64,000 nt of DNA from Candidatus Enterococcus myersii (GTDB lineage: Bacteria; Bacillota; Bacilli; Lactobacillales; Enterococcaceae), in assembly GCF_017316025.1 (NCBI RefSeq), contig NZ_JAFLVT010000018.1, positions 44,356 to 108,355 of the forward strand. Direction: 5' to 3'. Shown here piece by piece: positions 1 through 8,140 of this stretch (within the stretch, counting starts at the first letter, position 1; each line of letters begins with the position of its first letter). The notes beneath the pieces were generated by a model that worked only from the letters and a program-made list of their open reading frames with translations, was not told where the DNA came from and made no database searches. The position numbers and the translations under genes were made by a program.

Positions 1-207
1 TTCTACTTGTTTTAAATTAAATAAGGCTTTAATAATATCCGCAGCTTTTAGTCATAAGGCAAGAAAATTAAAATTGTTACTTAAATTTTTGAATTTTCGG
101 TTTATGATCAATAAAAGCTAATTTGTAAAGGATAAGCTAGATAATCTAACGCAAAGAAATTTGTTGCCATAAAAATTTTATACGTTTCGAGTCGTTATAA
201 TTATAGT

Positions 208-264
208 TATAAAAGAGGAGTAAATCCCGCAAAAGCTTCAAGGGGGATTTACTCCTCTTTTATT
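208..264 (-). terminator. Terminator of the two-component operon
   Basis: A long inverted repeat with arms of about 16 bases (AAGAGGAGTAAATCCC and its complement) around a short loop ends in a T-run on the minus strand. It overlaps the stop codon of the histidine kinase, so it closes the 2790-to-260 operon. The bases to its left, to position 1, show no gene that I can support. Confidence 0.85.
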
Positions 265-1723
265 TTTCTTTCGTATCGTCAACAATTTCAATATCTGGGA
301 AAGTAATGGTAAATTTCGTTCCCTCATTTAATTTACTTTCAACTTTGATGGTCCCTTTATGCAGACGCACCAGCTGTTGGACAATTGGTAAACCTAAACC
401 CGATTCACCAAATTTACGATTTTTTCGAGAAGGATCTGCTTTGTAATAACGATCCCAGATGTTACGTTGTTGTTCTTCGGTCATGCCGATGCCAGTATCT
501 TGAATCTCTACGATCGTTTCTAAGTAGCCTTTTTTCAAATTCACATAAATATCGCCATCTTGCGTGAACTGAATAGCATTTTGAATGATGTTGACCACCA
601 CTTGAACGAAACGATCATAATCAGCATATACTTCGATGGGTTCTTTAACCTCAAAGTGCAGCTTATCTCCTGCCGCTTCAGCTTTAGCCTCTAATTGGGT
701 TGAAATATTTTTTAAAGCTTCGGTACCATTAAATTTTTTAACTACAATTGAGATTTGATTGGTCCGGATTTTTTCATAGTCCAAATTTTCATTGACGAGA
801 CGTATTAAGCGTTCTGTTTCATTCTTCATCAAACGGACTGCATTTTCCTTTTGATTTTCAGGAATGGCGTTGTACTCTAGCCCCTCTAGTAAACCATTAA
901 TAGTAGTTAACGGTGTACGCATTTCGTGAGAAGCATCTGCCATAAACTGTTTACGCCGCTCTTCTTGCCGTTCGATTTCTTCTTGTGATTCCTTTAAAGA
1001 AACCGTCATTTTATTAAAATCATCTGCTAGTTCGTCAAATTCATCTTTATCGTGAACGGGCAGCTGTACATCAAAATTTCCACTGGCAATTTCTTTAGTC
1101 GCCTTTTTCATGCGATTAATCCGCCGTACCTGCATACTAGCGTAAAAATAGCTGATGATTAATGCAATCACACTTGAAATAATAAAACCTTTAAACAAGT
1201 TCAAGGTAACTGCGTTCACGCTATCTGAAATGTTTTTTGCCGGCTGCGTCACAATTAGCGCACCGTAAAATTCCCCTTCTAAATTAAAAGGAACCATAGC
1301 ATAGGAGGTAACTTCATGTTCACCAAATACATTGGTATCTGAAGTTTTTTTCTGTCGCTCGCCAGCTTTTAACGCCGTCCACTGCGTTTTGGTAATCGAA
1401 AAATGAACGTTAGCATTCGTGGGGTAGGTAGACTTGCCACTTTTATCCACAAAAACAAAATTAACGTCTTGTTGATTTAACGCAAGTTCTGTAAACATCA
1501 AAGAATTATGAAGACTTTCATCTGGCGTTGTAGCCCCAGCATTGGGCAACTCCGCATAGTTTTGCGCAGTTTTAGCCACCGATTCTGCGTAACCGAATAA
1601 TTGCCGATAATTATTATCTTCCATGGTCTGTTTGGTCAATTGGGTAAAAGAAATACCAACAATTAATAAAATTACGGCAATTACGACCCAAAAAGCCATT
1701 AACTGCTGATAAAGGTAGCGCAT
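260..1723 (-). CDS. Membrane sensor histidine kinase
   Basis: This is a 487-aa sensor kinase that should autophosphorylate and pass phosphate to the response regulator encoded just upstream. A membrane segment at about residues 9-29, an extracytoplasmic domain to about 170 and a second membrane segment at about 178-197 are followed by a HAMP linker. The HisKA H-box reads SHEMRTPL with His near 266. The ATP-binding N box (NIIQNAIQF), G1 (DTGIGM) and G2 (GLGLP) are all present, so it looks functional. Its start overlaps the regulator stop by one base, so translation is probably coupled. The ligand is unknown. It resembles ResE/PhoR-type kinases, but I do not assign a named enterococcal system. 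Confidence 0.93.
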   Translation of the reverse strand: MRYLYQQLMAFWVVIAVILLIVGISFTQLTKQTMEDNNYRQLFGYAESVAKTAQNYAELPNAGATTPDESLHNSLMFTELALNQQDVNFVFVDKSGKSTYPTNANVHFSITKTQWTALKAGERQKKTSDTNVFGEHEVTSYAMVPFNLEGEFYGALIVTQPAKNISDSVNAVTLNLFKGFIISSVIALIISYFYASMQVRRINRMKKATKEIASGNFDVQLPVHDKDEFDELADDFNKMTVSLKESQEEIERQEERRKQFMADASHEMRTPLTTINGLLEGLEYNAIPENQKENAVRLMKNETERLIRLVNENLDYEKIRTNQISIVVKKFNGTEALKNISTQLEAKAEAAGDKLHFEVKEPIEVYADYDRFVQVVVNIIQNAIQFTQDGDIYVNLKKGYLETIVEIQDTGIGMTEEQQRNIWDRYYKADPSRKNRKFGESGLGLPIVQQLVRLHKGTIKVESKLNEGTKFTITFPDIEIVDDTKEK

Positions 1724-2439
1724 TATGCCACCCCAGAATCATCAAATTTATAGCCAACACCCCAGACCGTTTGAATCACTTGTGGTCCTACTTTTTCAAT
1801 TTTTTGACGCAATTTTTTAATATGAGCGTCTACTGTGCGCTCATCCCCAAAGTATTGGTAATCCCAAACTAATTCCAGTAACTGTTCCCGTGAAAAAACT
1901 TGACGCGGTTTTTTCGCTAAAGTATAAAGTAAGTCAAACTCTTTTGGTGTCAATCCGTCAATCAGGGTATCATCTAAATAAGCTTCTCTGGTTTTCGTGT
2001 TCATTTTGAAGTGTTTTGTGACAATATCAAAAGTCTCATCATCATCTTTTTCTGTAGCTACTTTTTCCGCCAGCTCACTACGGCGATGTAAAGCCTTCAT
2101 ACGCGCAATCAGAGTCAATGGACTAAAGGGTTTGGTCACATAATCATCTGCCCCCATCTCTAAGCCAATCACTTGATCACTTTCTGAGTCTCTAGCCGTC
2201 AACATGATAATCGGTACAGTCTTGGAAATTTTACGAATTTCCCGCGCCACTGCCATTCCGTCTAAACCGGGTAAATTTAAATCCAAGGTAATCATGTCCC
2301 AGTGTCCAGGTTGTGCCAAAAAAGCGTCTAAACCTTCTTGCCCATCATATTTAAAAGTTGCTTCCCAACCTTCATTTAGAAAAAACATCTGCATCATTTC
2401 TGAAACAGCTTCATTGTCTTCAATCATTAAAATATTCAT
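1723..2439 (-). CDS. OmpR/PhoB-family response regulator
   Basis: This 238-aa protein has a receiver domain with the acidic pair near residues 8-9, phospho-acceptor Asp near 53 (TLDLNLPG), Thr near 81 and Lys near 103 (TKPF). A C-terminal winged helix of the Trans_reg_C type covers about 135-235 (DGLTPKEFDLLYTLA, RTVDAHIKKLRQKI). An AGGGG ribosome site precedes the ATG. It is the cognate partner of the overlapping kinase and acts as a cytoplasmic DNA-binding regulator. Target genes cannot be seen; the SdpI-like gene immediately upstream is in the same transcript. Confidence 0.93.
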   Translation of the reverse strand: MNILMIEDNEAVSEMMQMFFLNEGWEATFKYDGQEGLDAFLAQPGHWDMITLDLNLPGLDGMAVAREIRKISKTVPIIMLTARDSESDQVIGLEMGADDYVTKPFSPLTLIARMKALHRRSELAEKVATEKDDDETFDIVTKHFKMNTKTREAYLDDTLIDGLTPKEFDLLYTLAKKPRQVFSREQLLELVWDYQYFGDERTVDAHIKKLRQKIEKVGPQVIQTVWGVGYKFDDSGVA

Positions 2440-2448
2440 TTTTGTCCC

Positions 2449-2790
2449 CTACCTTTCCTTCTCTTTTGCTGTATGGCGACGATCAAAACGCTGTAACAGT
2501 TCCTCTGTTCCAGCAAAAACACCAATAATCGGTAATGGAATTAAAAGCATTTCCGCAATAAAATAATTGGTATTCCCCGTTTCTTTTAGTAAATATCCAA
2601 TCAATGTACAAAACAAGCCAATCCCTAATAAAAAAAGGCCATTTATTTTCTGAGCATACCGCCAATTTCCAACATTTTTCTTTGCTAAAATTGAGGGATA
2701 GCCGTAAATTGGATTTGGCTTTTTCGCTGGAAATAAAAAGAAACAAAAGCCAATAACCAGCATAATGACGCCAACGTATAAAAAAATCAC
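2449..2790 (-). CDS. SdpI/YhfL-family small membrane protein
   Basis: This is a 113-aa hydrophobic protein with three predicted membrane segments. The stretch PNPIYGYPSILAKKN...NWRYAQKINGLF fits the SdpI/YhfL family signature (G-Y-x-S/T, later W and N), whose founding member gives immunity to the SdpC toxin in Bacillus subtilis. It is the first gene of an operon with the two-component pair: the regulator starts about 10 bases after its stop. Immunity or envelope-stress function is an inference from the family. The start is a GTG with an AAGGAG site about 10 bases ahead. Confidence 0.7.
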   Translation of the reverse strand: MIFLYVGVIMLVIGFCFFLFPAKKPNPIYGYPSILAKKNVGNWRYAQKINGLFLLGIGLFCTLIGYLLKETGNTNYFIAEMLLIPLPIIGVFAGTEELLQRFDRRHTAKEKER

Positions 2791-2812
2791 AACTGCTTCA
2801 CTCCTTGCCCAT

Positions 2813-2842
2813 AGTATAACTGAAATTTATAAGCAAGACCAA
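2813..2842 (-). promoter_or_regulatory. Likely promoter of the SdpI/two-component operon
   Basis: On the minus strand TTGGTC and TATACT are separated by 18 bases, about 23 bases ahead of the GTG start at 2790. This is a fair vegetative-type promoter. It is a visual match only. Confidence 0.5.
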
Positions 2843-3160
2843 CAACTTCACATTTTCTTCAAGCAAGCTTGCCGATTTTTTCACCCTTTGCTAAGAAAAA
2901 TACAAAGAACACACTTTAGATTTGACTGTTGCCTTTTATATGCGCCAATAACTGTTAAATGGCACTATCAAATCCATTTATAAATCGGCTTTCTAAAAAC
3001 TACTCCAATTTTCTATTTCGCTTACTTTTCCAGTAAAATTACTAGTAAGCCTGTGATTATTTTGCTAAAGTGATAAGGAAGATTAATTTATTTTTTGGTA
3101 GTTTGACTAAAACATATGACCTATGCCTTGTTATCTACCTCAGCTTTATTCAACTCGCAA
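2843..3160. other. Intergenic region, no gene seen
   Basis: This AT-rich stretch separates divergent genes. It has a TTGACT-like hexamer near 3102 that could belong to the promoter of the downstream HAD gene, but the matching -10 is weak. Open frames here are short and lack ribosome sites. Confidence 0.4.
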
Positions 3161-3176
3161 AAAAGGAGAAATGCAA

Positions 3177-3947
3177 ATGACTTATAAAGCCACTGCTTTT
3201 TTTGATTTAGACGGTACTTTACTAGATGATAAATCGCAAGTCCGTCCTGAAATTAAAGAAGCCATGACACAATTAAAAGAAAACAACATCTTACCGGTAA
3301 TCGCAACCGGACGAACTGAAGTTGAAGTTGCAGCGATTATGAAAGAGGCCAATATCGATAGCGATATTATTATGAATGGCGCCTTTATTCGCGTCGCTGG
3401 TGATATTATTTTTTCAGATGTATATGATAAAGAACTAATTAAAGAAGTTTACGACGCCGTTAAAGAAAACAACGATGTTATTTCTTTTTACAATGAAAAG
3501 GAAATCTGGTGTAATGCGCACAATGAATTTTTGCTAGGTGCCTATGACTTTATCCACACCCCTGTTCCGCCTATTGATCCAGAAGGTTATTTAACCAAAC
3601 CCGTTAACATGCTCCTTGTCTTAGGCCAAGACAATGACACCTATTACACGAGCCAATTTCCACAACTGAATTTTTATCGTAATACCCCTTTTTCTCTTGA
3701 CACTGTTAAAAAAACTGTTTCAAAAGGTAACGCTGTAAAAATTCTGCAAGAAAAACTACAATTGACTGACGTTCCTTCTTACGCTTTTGGTGATGGCCCC
3801 AACGACTTAGCTCTTTTTGAGGCTTGTGATATTAAAATTGCCATGGGTAATGCAGTTGACGTATTAAAAGAAAAAGCTGATTTTATTACGAAAAAAAATA
3901 CCGAAGGCGGCATTATCCACGCCTTAAAACATTTTGAATTAATTTAG
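3177..3947 (+). CDS. Cof-type HAD-superfamily sugar phosphatase
   Basis: This is a 256-aa cytoplasmic phosphatase of the HAD IIB (Cof) type, the group that hydrolyses sugar phosphates or related small phosphates. Motif I is FFDLDGTLL with the catalytic Asp pair near residues 10 and 12, and motif IV is GDGPNDLALF near the C-terminus, with the cap domain between them. I chose the ATG at 3177 because AAAGGAGA lies 7-8 bases upstream; an earlier in-frame ATG has no such site. It is a single-gene unit followed by a terminator. The physiological substrate is unknown. Confidence 0.88.
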   Translation: MTYKATAFFDLDGTLLDDKSQVRPEIKEAMTQLKENNILPVIATGRTEVEVAAIMKEANIDSDIIMNGAFIRVAGDIIFSDVYDKELIKEVYDAVKENNDVISFYNEKEIWCNAHNEFLLGAYDFIHTPVPPIDPEGYLTKPVNMLLVLGQDNDTYYTSQFPQLNFYRNTPFSLDTVKKTVSKGNAVKILQEKLQLTDVPSYAFGDGPNDLALFEACDIKIAMGNAVDVLKEKADFITKKNTEGGIIHALKHFELI

Positions 3948-3956
3948 TAAAAAAGG

Positions 3957-3986
3957 TTGCCAGACTTTTCACAGTCTGGCTTTCAT
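3957..3986 (+). terminator. Terminator after the HAD gene
   Basis: Arms GCCAGACT and AGTCTGGC enclose a six-base loop and are followed by TTTC. It lies just past the stop and ahead of ssrA. Confidence 0.7.
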
Positions 3987-4021
3987 GTTATAATTATTTT
4001 TGCTGTAATGCCCTTTATTTT

Positions 4022-4382
4022 GGGGACGTTACGGATTCGACAGGCATAGTTCGAGCTCGAATGGCGCTTCGTAGGTTACGGCTACGTTAAAACGTTACAG
4101 TTAAATATAACTGCTAAAAACGAAAACTCTTACGCTTTAGCTGCCTAAAAACAGTTAGCGTAGATCCTCCCGGCATCGCCCATGTGCTCGGGTAAGGGTC
4201 TCAAATTTAGTGGGATACACTAAGTTTTTCCGTCTGTAAAACTTAGCAGAGATTATCAGACTAGCAACGTAAAAAGCCTGTCTCTCGGCGTTTTACTAAG
4301 CGAATTTCAAAAGAGCGGACTATGAGCGTAGTCTTTTGGGTGGCGATGTGTTTGGACGCGGGTTCGACTCCCGCCGTCTCCA
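4022..4382 (+). ncRNA. ssrA: tmRNA (ssrA)
   Basis: This is transfer-messenger RNA, which rescues stalled ribosomes and tags the incomplete protein for proteolysis. The 5' end GGGGACGTTACGGATTCGAC and the 3' end GGGTTCGACTCCCGCC...CTCCA form the tRNA-like part with an encoded CCA. The tag frame starts at 4113 and reads AKNENSYALAA, then stop at 4146. The ALAA end is the usual ClpXP recognition end. Enterococcal tags I know of have two Asn before Ser; here only one is present. A strong terminator follows directly. Confidence 0.96.
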
Positions 4383-4386
4383 TAAA

Positions 4387-4428
4387 AGAAGTGCAAAATC
4401 ACAAAAGTGGTTTTGCACTTCTTTTTTT
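4387..4428 (+). terminator. ssrA terminator
   Basis: A near-perfect 16-base-pair stem (AAGAAGTGCAAAATCAC arm) with an AAAA loop is followed by a run of T. It ends the tmRNA transcript. Confidence 0.9.
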
Positions 4429-4492
4429 AATCTGCCAGTCATTTTTATTTGGCGCTTGTCATATCAATGAAACATGATTATAAAGTCGACGC

Positions 4493-4544
4493 CCTTCAAA
4501 AAAAACCATGCTCAAAAGAAGATCAACTCCTTTTAAGCATGGTT
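4493..4544 (-). terminator. Terminator of the TIM-barrel gene
   Basis: Arms around AAACCATGCT and AGCATGGTTT form a long stem, with an A-run at its left side that becomes a T-run on the minus strand. It lies 47 bases past the stop of the 4591-5349 gene. Confidence 0.75.
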
Positions 4545-4590
4545 TGTATAGATGATTATATTTTTAACAATAAAATGAAAACTAATTTTT

Positions 4591-5349
4591 CTAGCTCGCT
4601 TCTACTGAAGGAATAGCGTTATGTTCCAGCACTAGGTCTCTCACTTTTTTAATCTCAGCAAGAGAAGTAGTTGGAAACGAAAGAACAATATCTACATTGG
4701 CTGGTAAGCAGCGCAAAACTTGTCGCCAGTCAACAAAGCCACAATCTGGTGTTGTTATGACCGGTAATTCATTAATATATGTAACATCTTGCAAAAAAAT
4801 TTCTGTGATATACTCTTTTAGCATGTCTACGGCAACTTGCTCATCTTCTCCAACAAAGCGCCAATTTCCAAGATTAAATAGATAGCCTAGATTAATAGGA
4901 AGTACTTTAACTGCTAAAAGAAACTCTGCAATCTTATCAAGTCTTCCTGATGGATAAGCTTGATCGTTGGTTACTGTAATTGTAATGGCCAATGAATCTA
5001 ATTTTCTAAGGGCTTTTAATCCAGCTGGGCTATAGTCACCAATCGTTAAAATTAGCTCTGTTGCTCCTAAATTTTTAGCTTCCATTAAATAATGCGGCAC
5101 CATTTTATTTAACCGGCCCATTTTAAACAATTCATCTTCAATAACATAACTAATTTTTAACCCTAATTTTTGTGCCATGGCCACTATTTTTTTTATTTCA
5201 TCTGTTTTTGTTACTTCTTCAAGCATTTTGTGGTGAATAGTGATTCCTTTAAAACCCATTTTTTGCAAATCAATTAATAGTATTTCTTTTGTGTAGCCCA
5301 TGCTTTCATCCAAAAAAGTTACATCAAATATAAGATTTGGAGCATTCAC
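4591..5349 (-). CDS. Sugar phosphate isomerase/epimerase-like TIM-barrel protein
   Basis: This 252-aa protein looks like the xylose-isomerase-like TIM barrel (AP endonuclease 2 superfamily). Early strands read MGFKGITIHH and GLKISYVIEDE, a central strand carries LGYLFNLGNWRFVGEDE, and near the end is DCGFVDWRQVLRCL, which matches the metal-site strand and the 'G-x-DW' element common in sugar epimerases. It is a lone gene with its own terminator, and an operator-like palindrome lies 45 bases upstream. The substrate is unknown. The sequence is divergent, so catalytic activity is not certain. Confidence 0.55.
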   Translation of the reverse strand: MNAPNLIFDVTFLDESMGYTKEILLIDLQKMGFKGITIHHKMLEEVTKTDEIKKIVAMAQKLGLKISYVIEDELFKMGRLNKMVPHYLMEAKNLGATELILTIGDYSPAGLKALRKLDSLAITITVTNDQAYPSGRLDKIAEFLLAVKVLPINLGYLFNLGNWRFVGEDEQVAVDMLKEYITEIFLQDVTYINELPVITTPDCGFVDWRQVLRCLPANVDIVLSFPTTSLAEIKKVRDLVLEHNAIPSVEAS

Positions 5350-5392
5350 CTGTGTTGTCCTCCCATTTTTAAAGCGTTTTTATATCCGTTAT

Positions 5393-5406
5393 GGTAAACC
5401 GGTTAC
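5393..5406. promoter_or_regulatory. Operator-like palindrome (CCGG centre)
   Basis: GGTAAACCGGTTAC is a near-palindrome centred on CCGG, of the kind bound by LacI/GalR-family repressors. It sits upstream of the divergently placed TIM-barrel gene. No repressor gene is nearby, so this is a weak call. Confidence 0.25.
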
Positions 5407-5680
5407 TTAAAAATGTCAAATTTGATAAAAAAACAAATATTTCCTTCAGTTTCTTTGCCAGTATAATGATACCAATAGTCCAATTATTTTAACATGACAA
5501 AACAATAAATATTTTTTTGCAAAGATTAATCTCTTTAACTAAATTTAGTGCACTATTTCATATTGATTGTCCCGTAAAAAATGATTTATCCGCTGTTATA
5601 TTTTTGTCACTTTTGTCTTAATTTTTGCCAAACTGTAAAAAAAGTTCATCATTATGTAATTCCTTTGCATGTTAAAATGA
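5407..5680. other. Intergenic region ahead of the possible small RNA
   Basis: Very AT-rich DNA with no supportable gene. It should contain promoters for the minus-strand TIM-barrel gene and the plus-strand small transcript; a TGTTAAAAT element near 5670 could be an extended -10 for the latter. Confidence 0.35.
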
Positions 5681-5700
5681 TAAAAAAGGAGGTCTTTAAT

Positions 5701-5754
5701 TTGGAAAAACTATTTTTTATCCCTTTTAACTGGATCTATTCTTTGTTGTCTTAA
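5701..5754 (+). CDS. Possible 17-aa peptide, MEKLFFIPFNWIYSLLS
   Basis: A TTG start is preceded by a strong AAAAAAGGAGG site at optimal spacing, and the frame encodes a short hydrophobic aromatic-rich peptide before a TAA. The frame is followed by a structured segment and a strong terminator within 110 bases, so the whole unit would be a transcript of about 190 nt. I do not recognise the peptide. It could be a leader peptide, a small membrane peptide or toxin, or chance. The strength of the ribosome site is the main argument for translation. Confidence 0.35.
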   Translation: MEKLFFIPFNWIYSLLS

Positions 5755-5760
5755 ATAAAA

Positions 5761-5807
5761 AGTTAGCTCAGGTGTATGGCACCTCTTTAACTATCGCAGG
5801 CTAAACT
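5761..5807 (+). ncRNA. Structured 3' part of a possible small RNA
   Basis: An outer stem AGTTAGC/GCTAAACT (one bulged base) encloses an inner hairpin AGGTG-TATGG-CACCT. With the 17-codon ORF ahead and the terminator behind, this looks like a small dual-function transcript. No known RNA family was recognised. Confidence 0.3.
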
Positions 5808-5810
5808 ATA

Positions 5811-5865
5811 AAAAGACTTCAAAAAGCAGTGTATTCTTACAAGCTACTTTTTGAAGTCTTTTTTT
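5811..5865 (+). terminator. Strong, probably bidirectional terminator
   Basis: A 17-19 base-pair stem (AAAAGACTTCAAAAAG arm and its complement) ends in seven T. It closes the small plus-strand unit and could also stop minus-strand transcription from the gene at 5908-6135. Confidence 0.85.
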
Positions 5866-5907
5866 GATTTTTAGACTCCTGTTTTTTTCTAAAAATCTTA
5901 GTTTGGC

Positions 5908-6135
5908 TTAACTAAAGAAACATTCCACTTCAGCTTTGCCATAAACCTCTGAGTATTTCACAACAACTTTCCCAAAGCGTTCTTGAATTTCATCATGATC
6001 AACCAAATCATATTTTTCAACGCTTAATACTAGACAATTCTCCAATTTTTTAACAACTTCACCAATAACACGACGTTGTAGTCCGACTGGTTTACATTCA
6101 TATACATGACCTAAACTAATATTATCTCTGTTCAT
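5908..6135 (-). CDS. Conserved-looking hypothetical protein, 75 aa
   Basis: This small soluble protein has alternating beta-type segments (VGLQRRVIGEVVKKLENCLVLSVEKY) and no signal peptide or membrane segment. The composition is normal for a real gene, and a GGAGAAAC ribosome site precedes the ATG. It resembles small SH3-like barrel proteins such as DUF2187 in outline, but I cannot assign it. It is a single-gene unit between two terminators. Confidence 0.6.
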   Translation of the reverse strand: MNRDNISLGHVYECKPVGLQRRVIGEVVKKLENCLVLSVEKYDLVDHDEIQERFGKVVVKYSEVYGKAEVECFFS

Positions 6136-6228
6136 TGTTTCTCCTTTTATAACTTTATTTTCATTATTTTATAATATAAATATACCATTATTTAATTATA
6201 CTGCCAAGTGTTTTTAACAAAAAAGACA

Positions 6229-6276
6229 AAAAAACTCTGAAAACAGCTCGTAAAGACTGTTATCCAGAGTTTTTTA
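6229..6276 (-). terminator. Terminator downstream of the fRMsr gene
   Basis: Arms AACTCTG-AAAACAG and CTGTT-AT-CCAGAGTT form a stem with T-runs on both strands. It lies past the stop of the 6359-6823 gene. Confidence 0.7.
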
Positions 6277-6358
6277 AACTAATAAAAATTAAAAAGTATT
6301 AATTTTTAATGAATTGTTCTTCGTATTGTCTGTGTAATTTTTCTTTTAGCTACTTTGT

Positions 6359-6823
6359 TTATTGCATTAGTAGTTGTGCATATTCTTCTAAAAAATTTTG
6401 ATCAATTTCATCATAGCTACCTGTTTTACTACTATCAAGATCTAAGACTCCGATTAATTCATTATTCTTAACCAAAGGCACGACAATTTCAGACAGCGCA
6501 GCAGAGTCACAGGAAATATAATTTTCATGTTCTTTCACATTGGCTACGATAATTGTTTGTCGTTTTTGAGCGCTTTCACCACAAACACCCTTCCCCATTT
6601 GAATGCGGGTACAGGAAACGCGCCCTTGGAATGGTCCTAAAATTAACTGATCATCTTTAAAAAGATAGTAGCCAGAAAATACAGTATCCGGCAAGGTTTC
6701 CTTTAATAAAGCAGAGGAATTGGCGAGATTTGCCAATAGATCATCCTCGATTTCAAGTAATCCTTTTTGTTGCAGTAATAATAATTCATAAGCAGCTATT
6801 TTTTCTTCTTTCGTCCAAGCCAC
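6359..6823 (-). CDS. GAF-domain free methionine-(R)-sulfoxide reductase
   Basis: This 154-aa protein matches the fRMsr (YtsP/YebR) family, which reduces free Met-R-sulfoxide using cysteines in a GAF fold and is recycled by thioredoxin. The conserved block GKGVCGESAQKRQTIIVANV is followed by ISCDSAALSEIVVPL and ends with GVLDLDS; cysteines in CTRIQ, GVCGE and SCDS are the expected redox set. I place the start at the GTG at 6823 because AAGAGGTGA lies just ahead. A longer frame to 6856 would begin inside a TATAAT box that is probably the -10 of this gene. It is a single gene. Confidence 0.88.
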   Translation of the reverse strand: MAWTKEEKIAAYELLLLQQKGLLEIEDDLLANLANSSALLKETLPDTVFSGYYLFKDDQLILGPFQGRVSCTRIQMGKGVCGESAQKRQTIIVANVKEHENYISCDSAALSEIVVPLVKNNELIGVLDLDSSKTGSYDEIDQNFLEEYAQLLMQ

Positions 6824-6835
6824 GCACATCACCTC

Positions 6836-6856
6836 TTGTTGGGGATTATACCCCAA
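6836..6856 (-). promoter_or_regulatory. -10 element of the fRMsr gene
   Basis: On the minus strand GGGGTATAATCCCC carries a consensus TATAAT that is itself flanked by a short G4/C4 palindrome, about 20 bases ahead of the chosen GTG. It supports the shorter start. A clear -35 was not seen. Confidence 0.45.
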
Positions 6857-6978
6857 ACTGCTTGAAAATACTTCATTAAAGTTAACTCTAGTAAAAAAAA
6901 TCTAAAAAATAATTCGTAAATTCAATCGTGTGACAGTTTTTATGATTTTGTGTAGGATAACTACCAGGAGGTAAGAAA

Positions 6979-8046
6979 ATGAAAAAATGGTTGAAAATAA
7001 TTTTACTACTCATAGGCACGTTTCTTTTAGTAGTAAGCGGATATTTAGGGTATGTCTTTTTGAGTTATCATCGTATTGCCGATAATGTAAATTTAAATGT
7101 CAAAGCCCAGCAAGAGAAAACCCTAGCAACAAACACAAATTACCGCGCACTAACGTATAATATTGGCTACGCTTCTTATCCACCGACTTACAGTTTCTTT
7201 ATGGATGGCGGGACACAATCCCGGGCTGATAATAAAGGGATTGTTTATAAAAATCTGGCAGGAATTACCAAATCCGTAAAAAAACAAAAGCCAGATTTAG
7301 TCTTCTATCAAGAAGTTGACGAAAATGGTGATCGTTCTTATCACGTTAACGAAGTAAATTTGCTCCAACAAAAATTTGGTAACTATAATAGTGTCTATGG
7401 GGTAAACTATGACTCACCTTATCTCTTCTACCCTTTTTCTGAGCCCATTGGCAAAACAAAATCTGGCTTAGTTACGTTGAGTAAGAGTTCATTAATGCAG
7501 GCCAAACGCTACCAGCTGCCCATTGATAAAGGCGTCACAAAAATTTTAGACTATGACCGTGCCTTTACAGTAACAAAAACTCCTGTCAAAAATGGTAAAG
7601 CATTAGTCTTAATTAACATTCATTTATCAGCATATACCAAAAACAAAGCTATTCAAAATGCACAATTAAAAAAACTCACAGATTTTTTGACAACAGAATA
7701 TGAAAAAGGCAATTACGTTTTAGTTGCCGGCGACTTTAATCACGATATTTTAGGAGATGCTCCTGCGGTTTTTGGCACTGCCAAAACGCCTTTGACTTGG
7801 ACGCATCCTTTTCCAAAAGACAAGTTACCCAAAGGATTTCATATTCCCGTAAACAATTTAGCAACTGCCAAAGTTCCTTCTGCGCGAAATTTAAATGAGG
7901 CTTATAAAAAAGGCCACACCTTCGTGACTTTGATCGATGGCTTTATTGTTTCAGATAATATTGCGGTTAAAAATGTCGCAGTGGTAGATACAGATTTTGC
8001 TTATTCTGATCACAATCCTGTCACGCTTGATTTTCAATTAAAATAA
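6979..8046 (+). CDS. Membrane-anchored endonuclease/exonuclease/phosphatase-fold protein
   Basis: This 355-aa protein begins with a lysine-rich start and one membrane segment (about residues 5-27), so the catalytic domain should lie outside the membrane. The EEP (DNase I-like) motifs are visible: TYNIGY near 60, FYQEVDENG near 110, VAGDFNHD near 250 and YSDHNPV at the C-terminus, giving the Asp/His/Asn catalytic set. The family includes nucleases, sphingomyelinases and inositol phosphatases. The substrate here is not known, but a secreted phosphodiesterase is likely. AGGAGG precedes the ATG. Single gene with a terminator. Confidence 0.85.
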   Translation: MKKWLKIILLLIGTFLLVVSGYLGYVFLSYHRIADNVNLNVKAQQEKTLATNTNYRALTYNIGYASYPPTYSFFMDGGTQSRADNKGIVYKNLAGITKSVKKQKPDLVFYQEVDENGDRSYHVNEVNLLQQKFGNYNSVYGVNYDSPYLFYPFSEPIGKTKSGLVTLSKSSLMQAKRYQLPIDKGVTKILDYDRAFTVTKTPVKNGKALVLINIHLSAYTKNKAIQNAQLKKLTDFLTTEYEKGNYVLVAGDFNHDILGDAPAVFGTAKTPLTWTHPFPKDKLPKGFHIPVNNLATAKVPSARNLNEAYKKGHTFVTLIDGFIVSDNIAVKNVAVVDTDFAYSDHNPVTLDFQLK

Positions 8047-8065
8047 ATATTACTGGTATGCTTTT

Positions 8066-8126
8066 AAAAGACCGAATAATTTAAAAATAGCCACTGCTAT
8101 CTTTAAAATAATTCGGTCTTTTTTAC
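8066..8126 (+). terminator. Terminator shared by convergent genes
   Basis: A long stem with arms AAAAGACCGAATAATTTAAA and its near complement ends in T6. It lies between the convergent EEP gene and the Mga-like gene and could serve both. Confidence 0.85.
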
Positions 8127-8140
8127 CGCTAAAACACTTT

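Noticed and set aside
2765-2983. A 72-codon plus-strand frame
   Set aside because: It crosses the promoter and start of the SdpI-like gene on the other strand and has no ribosome site or coding character.
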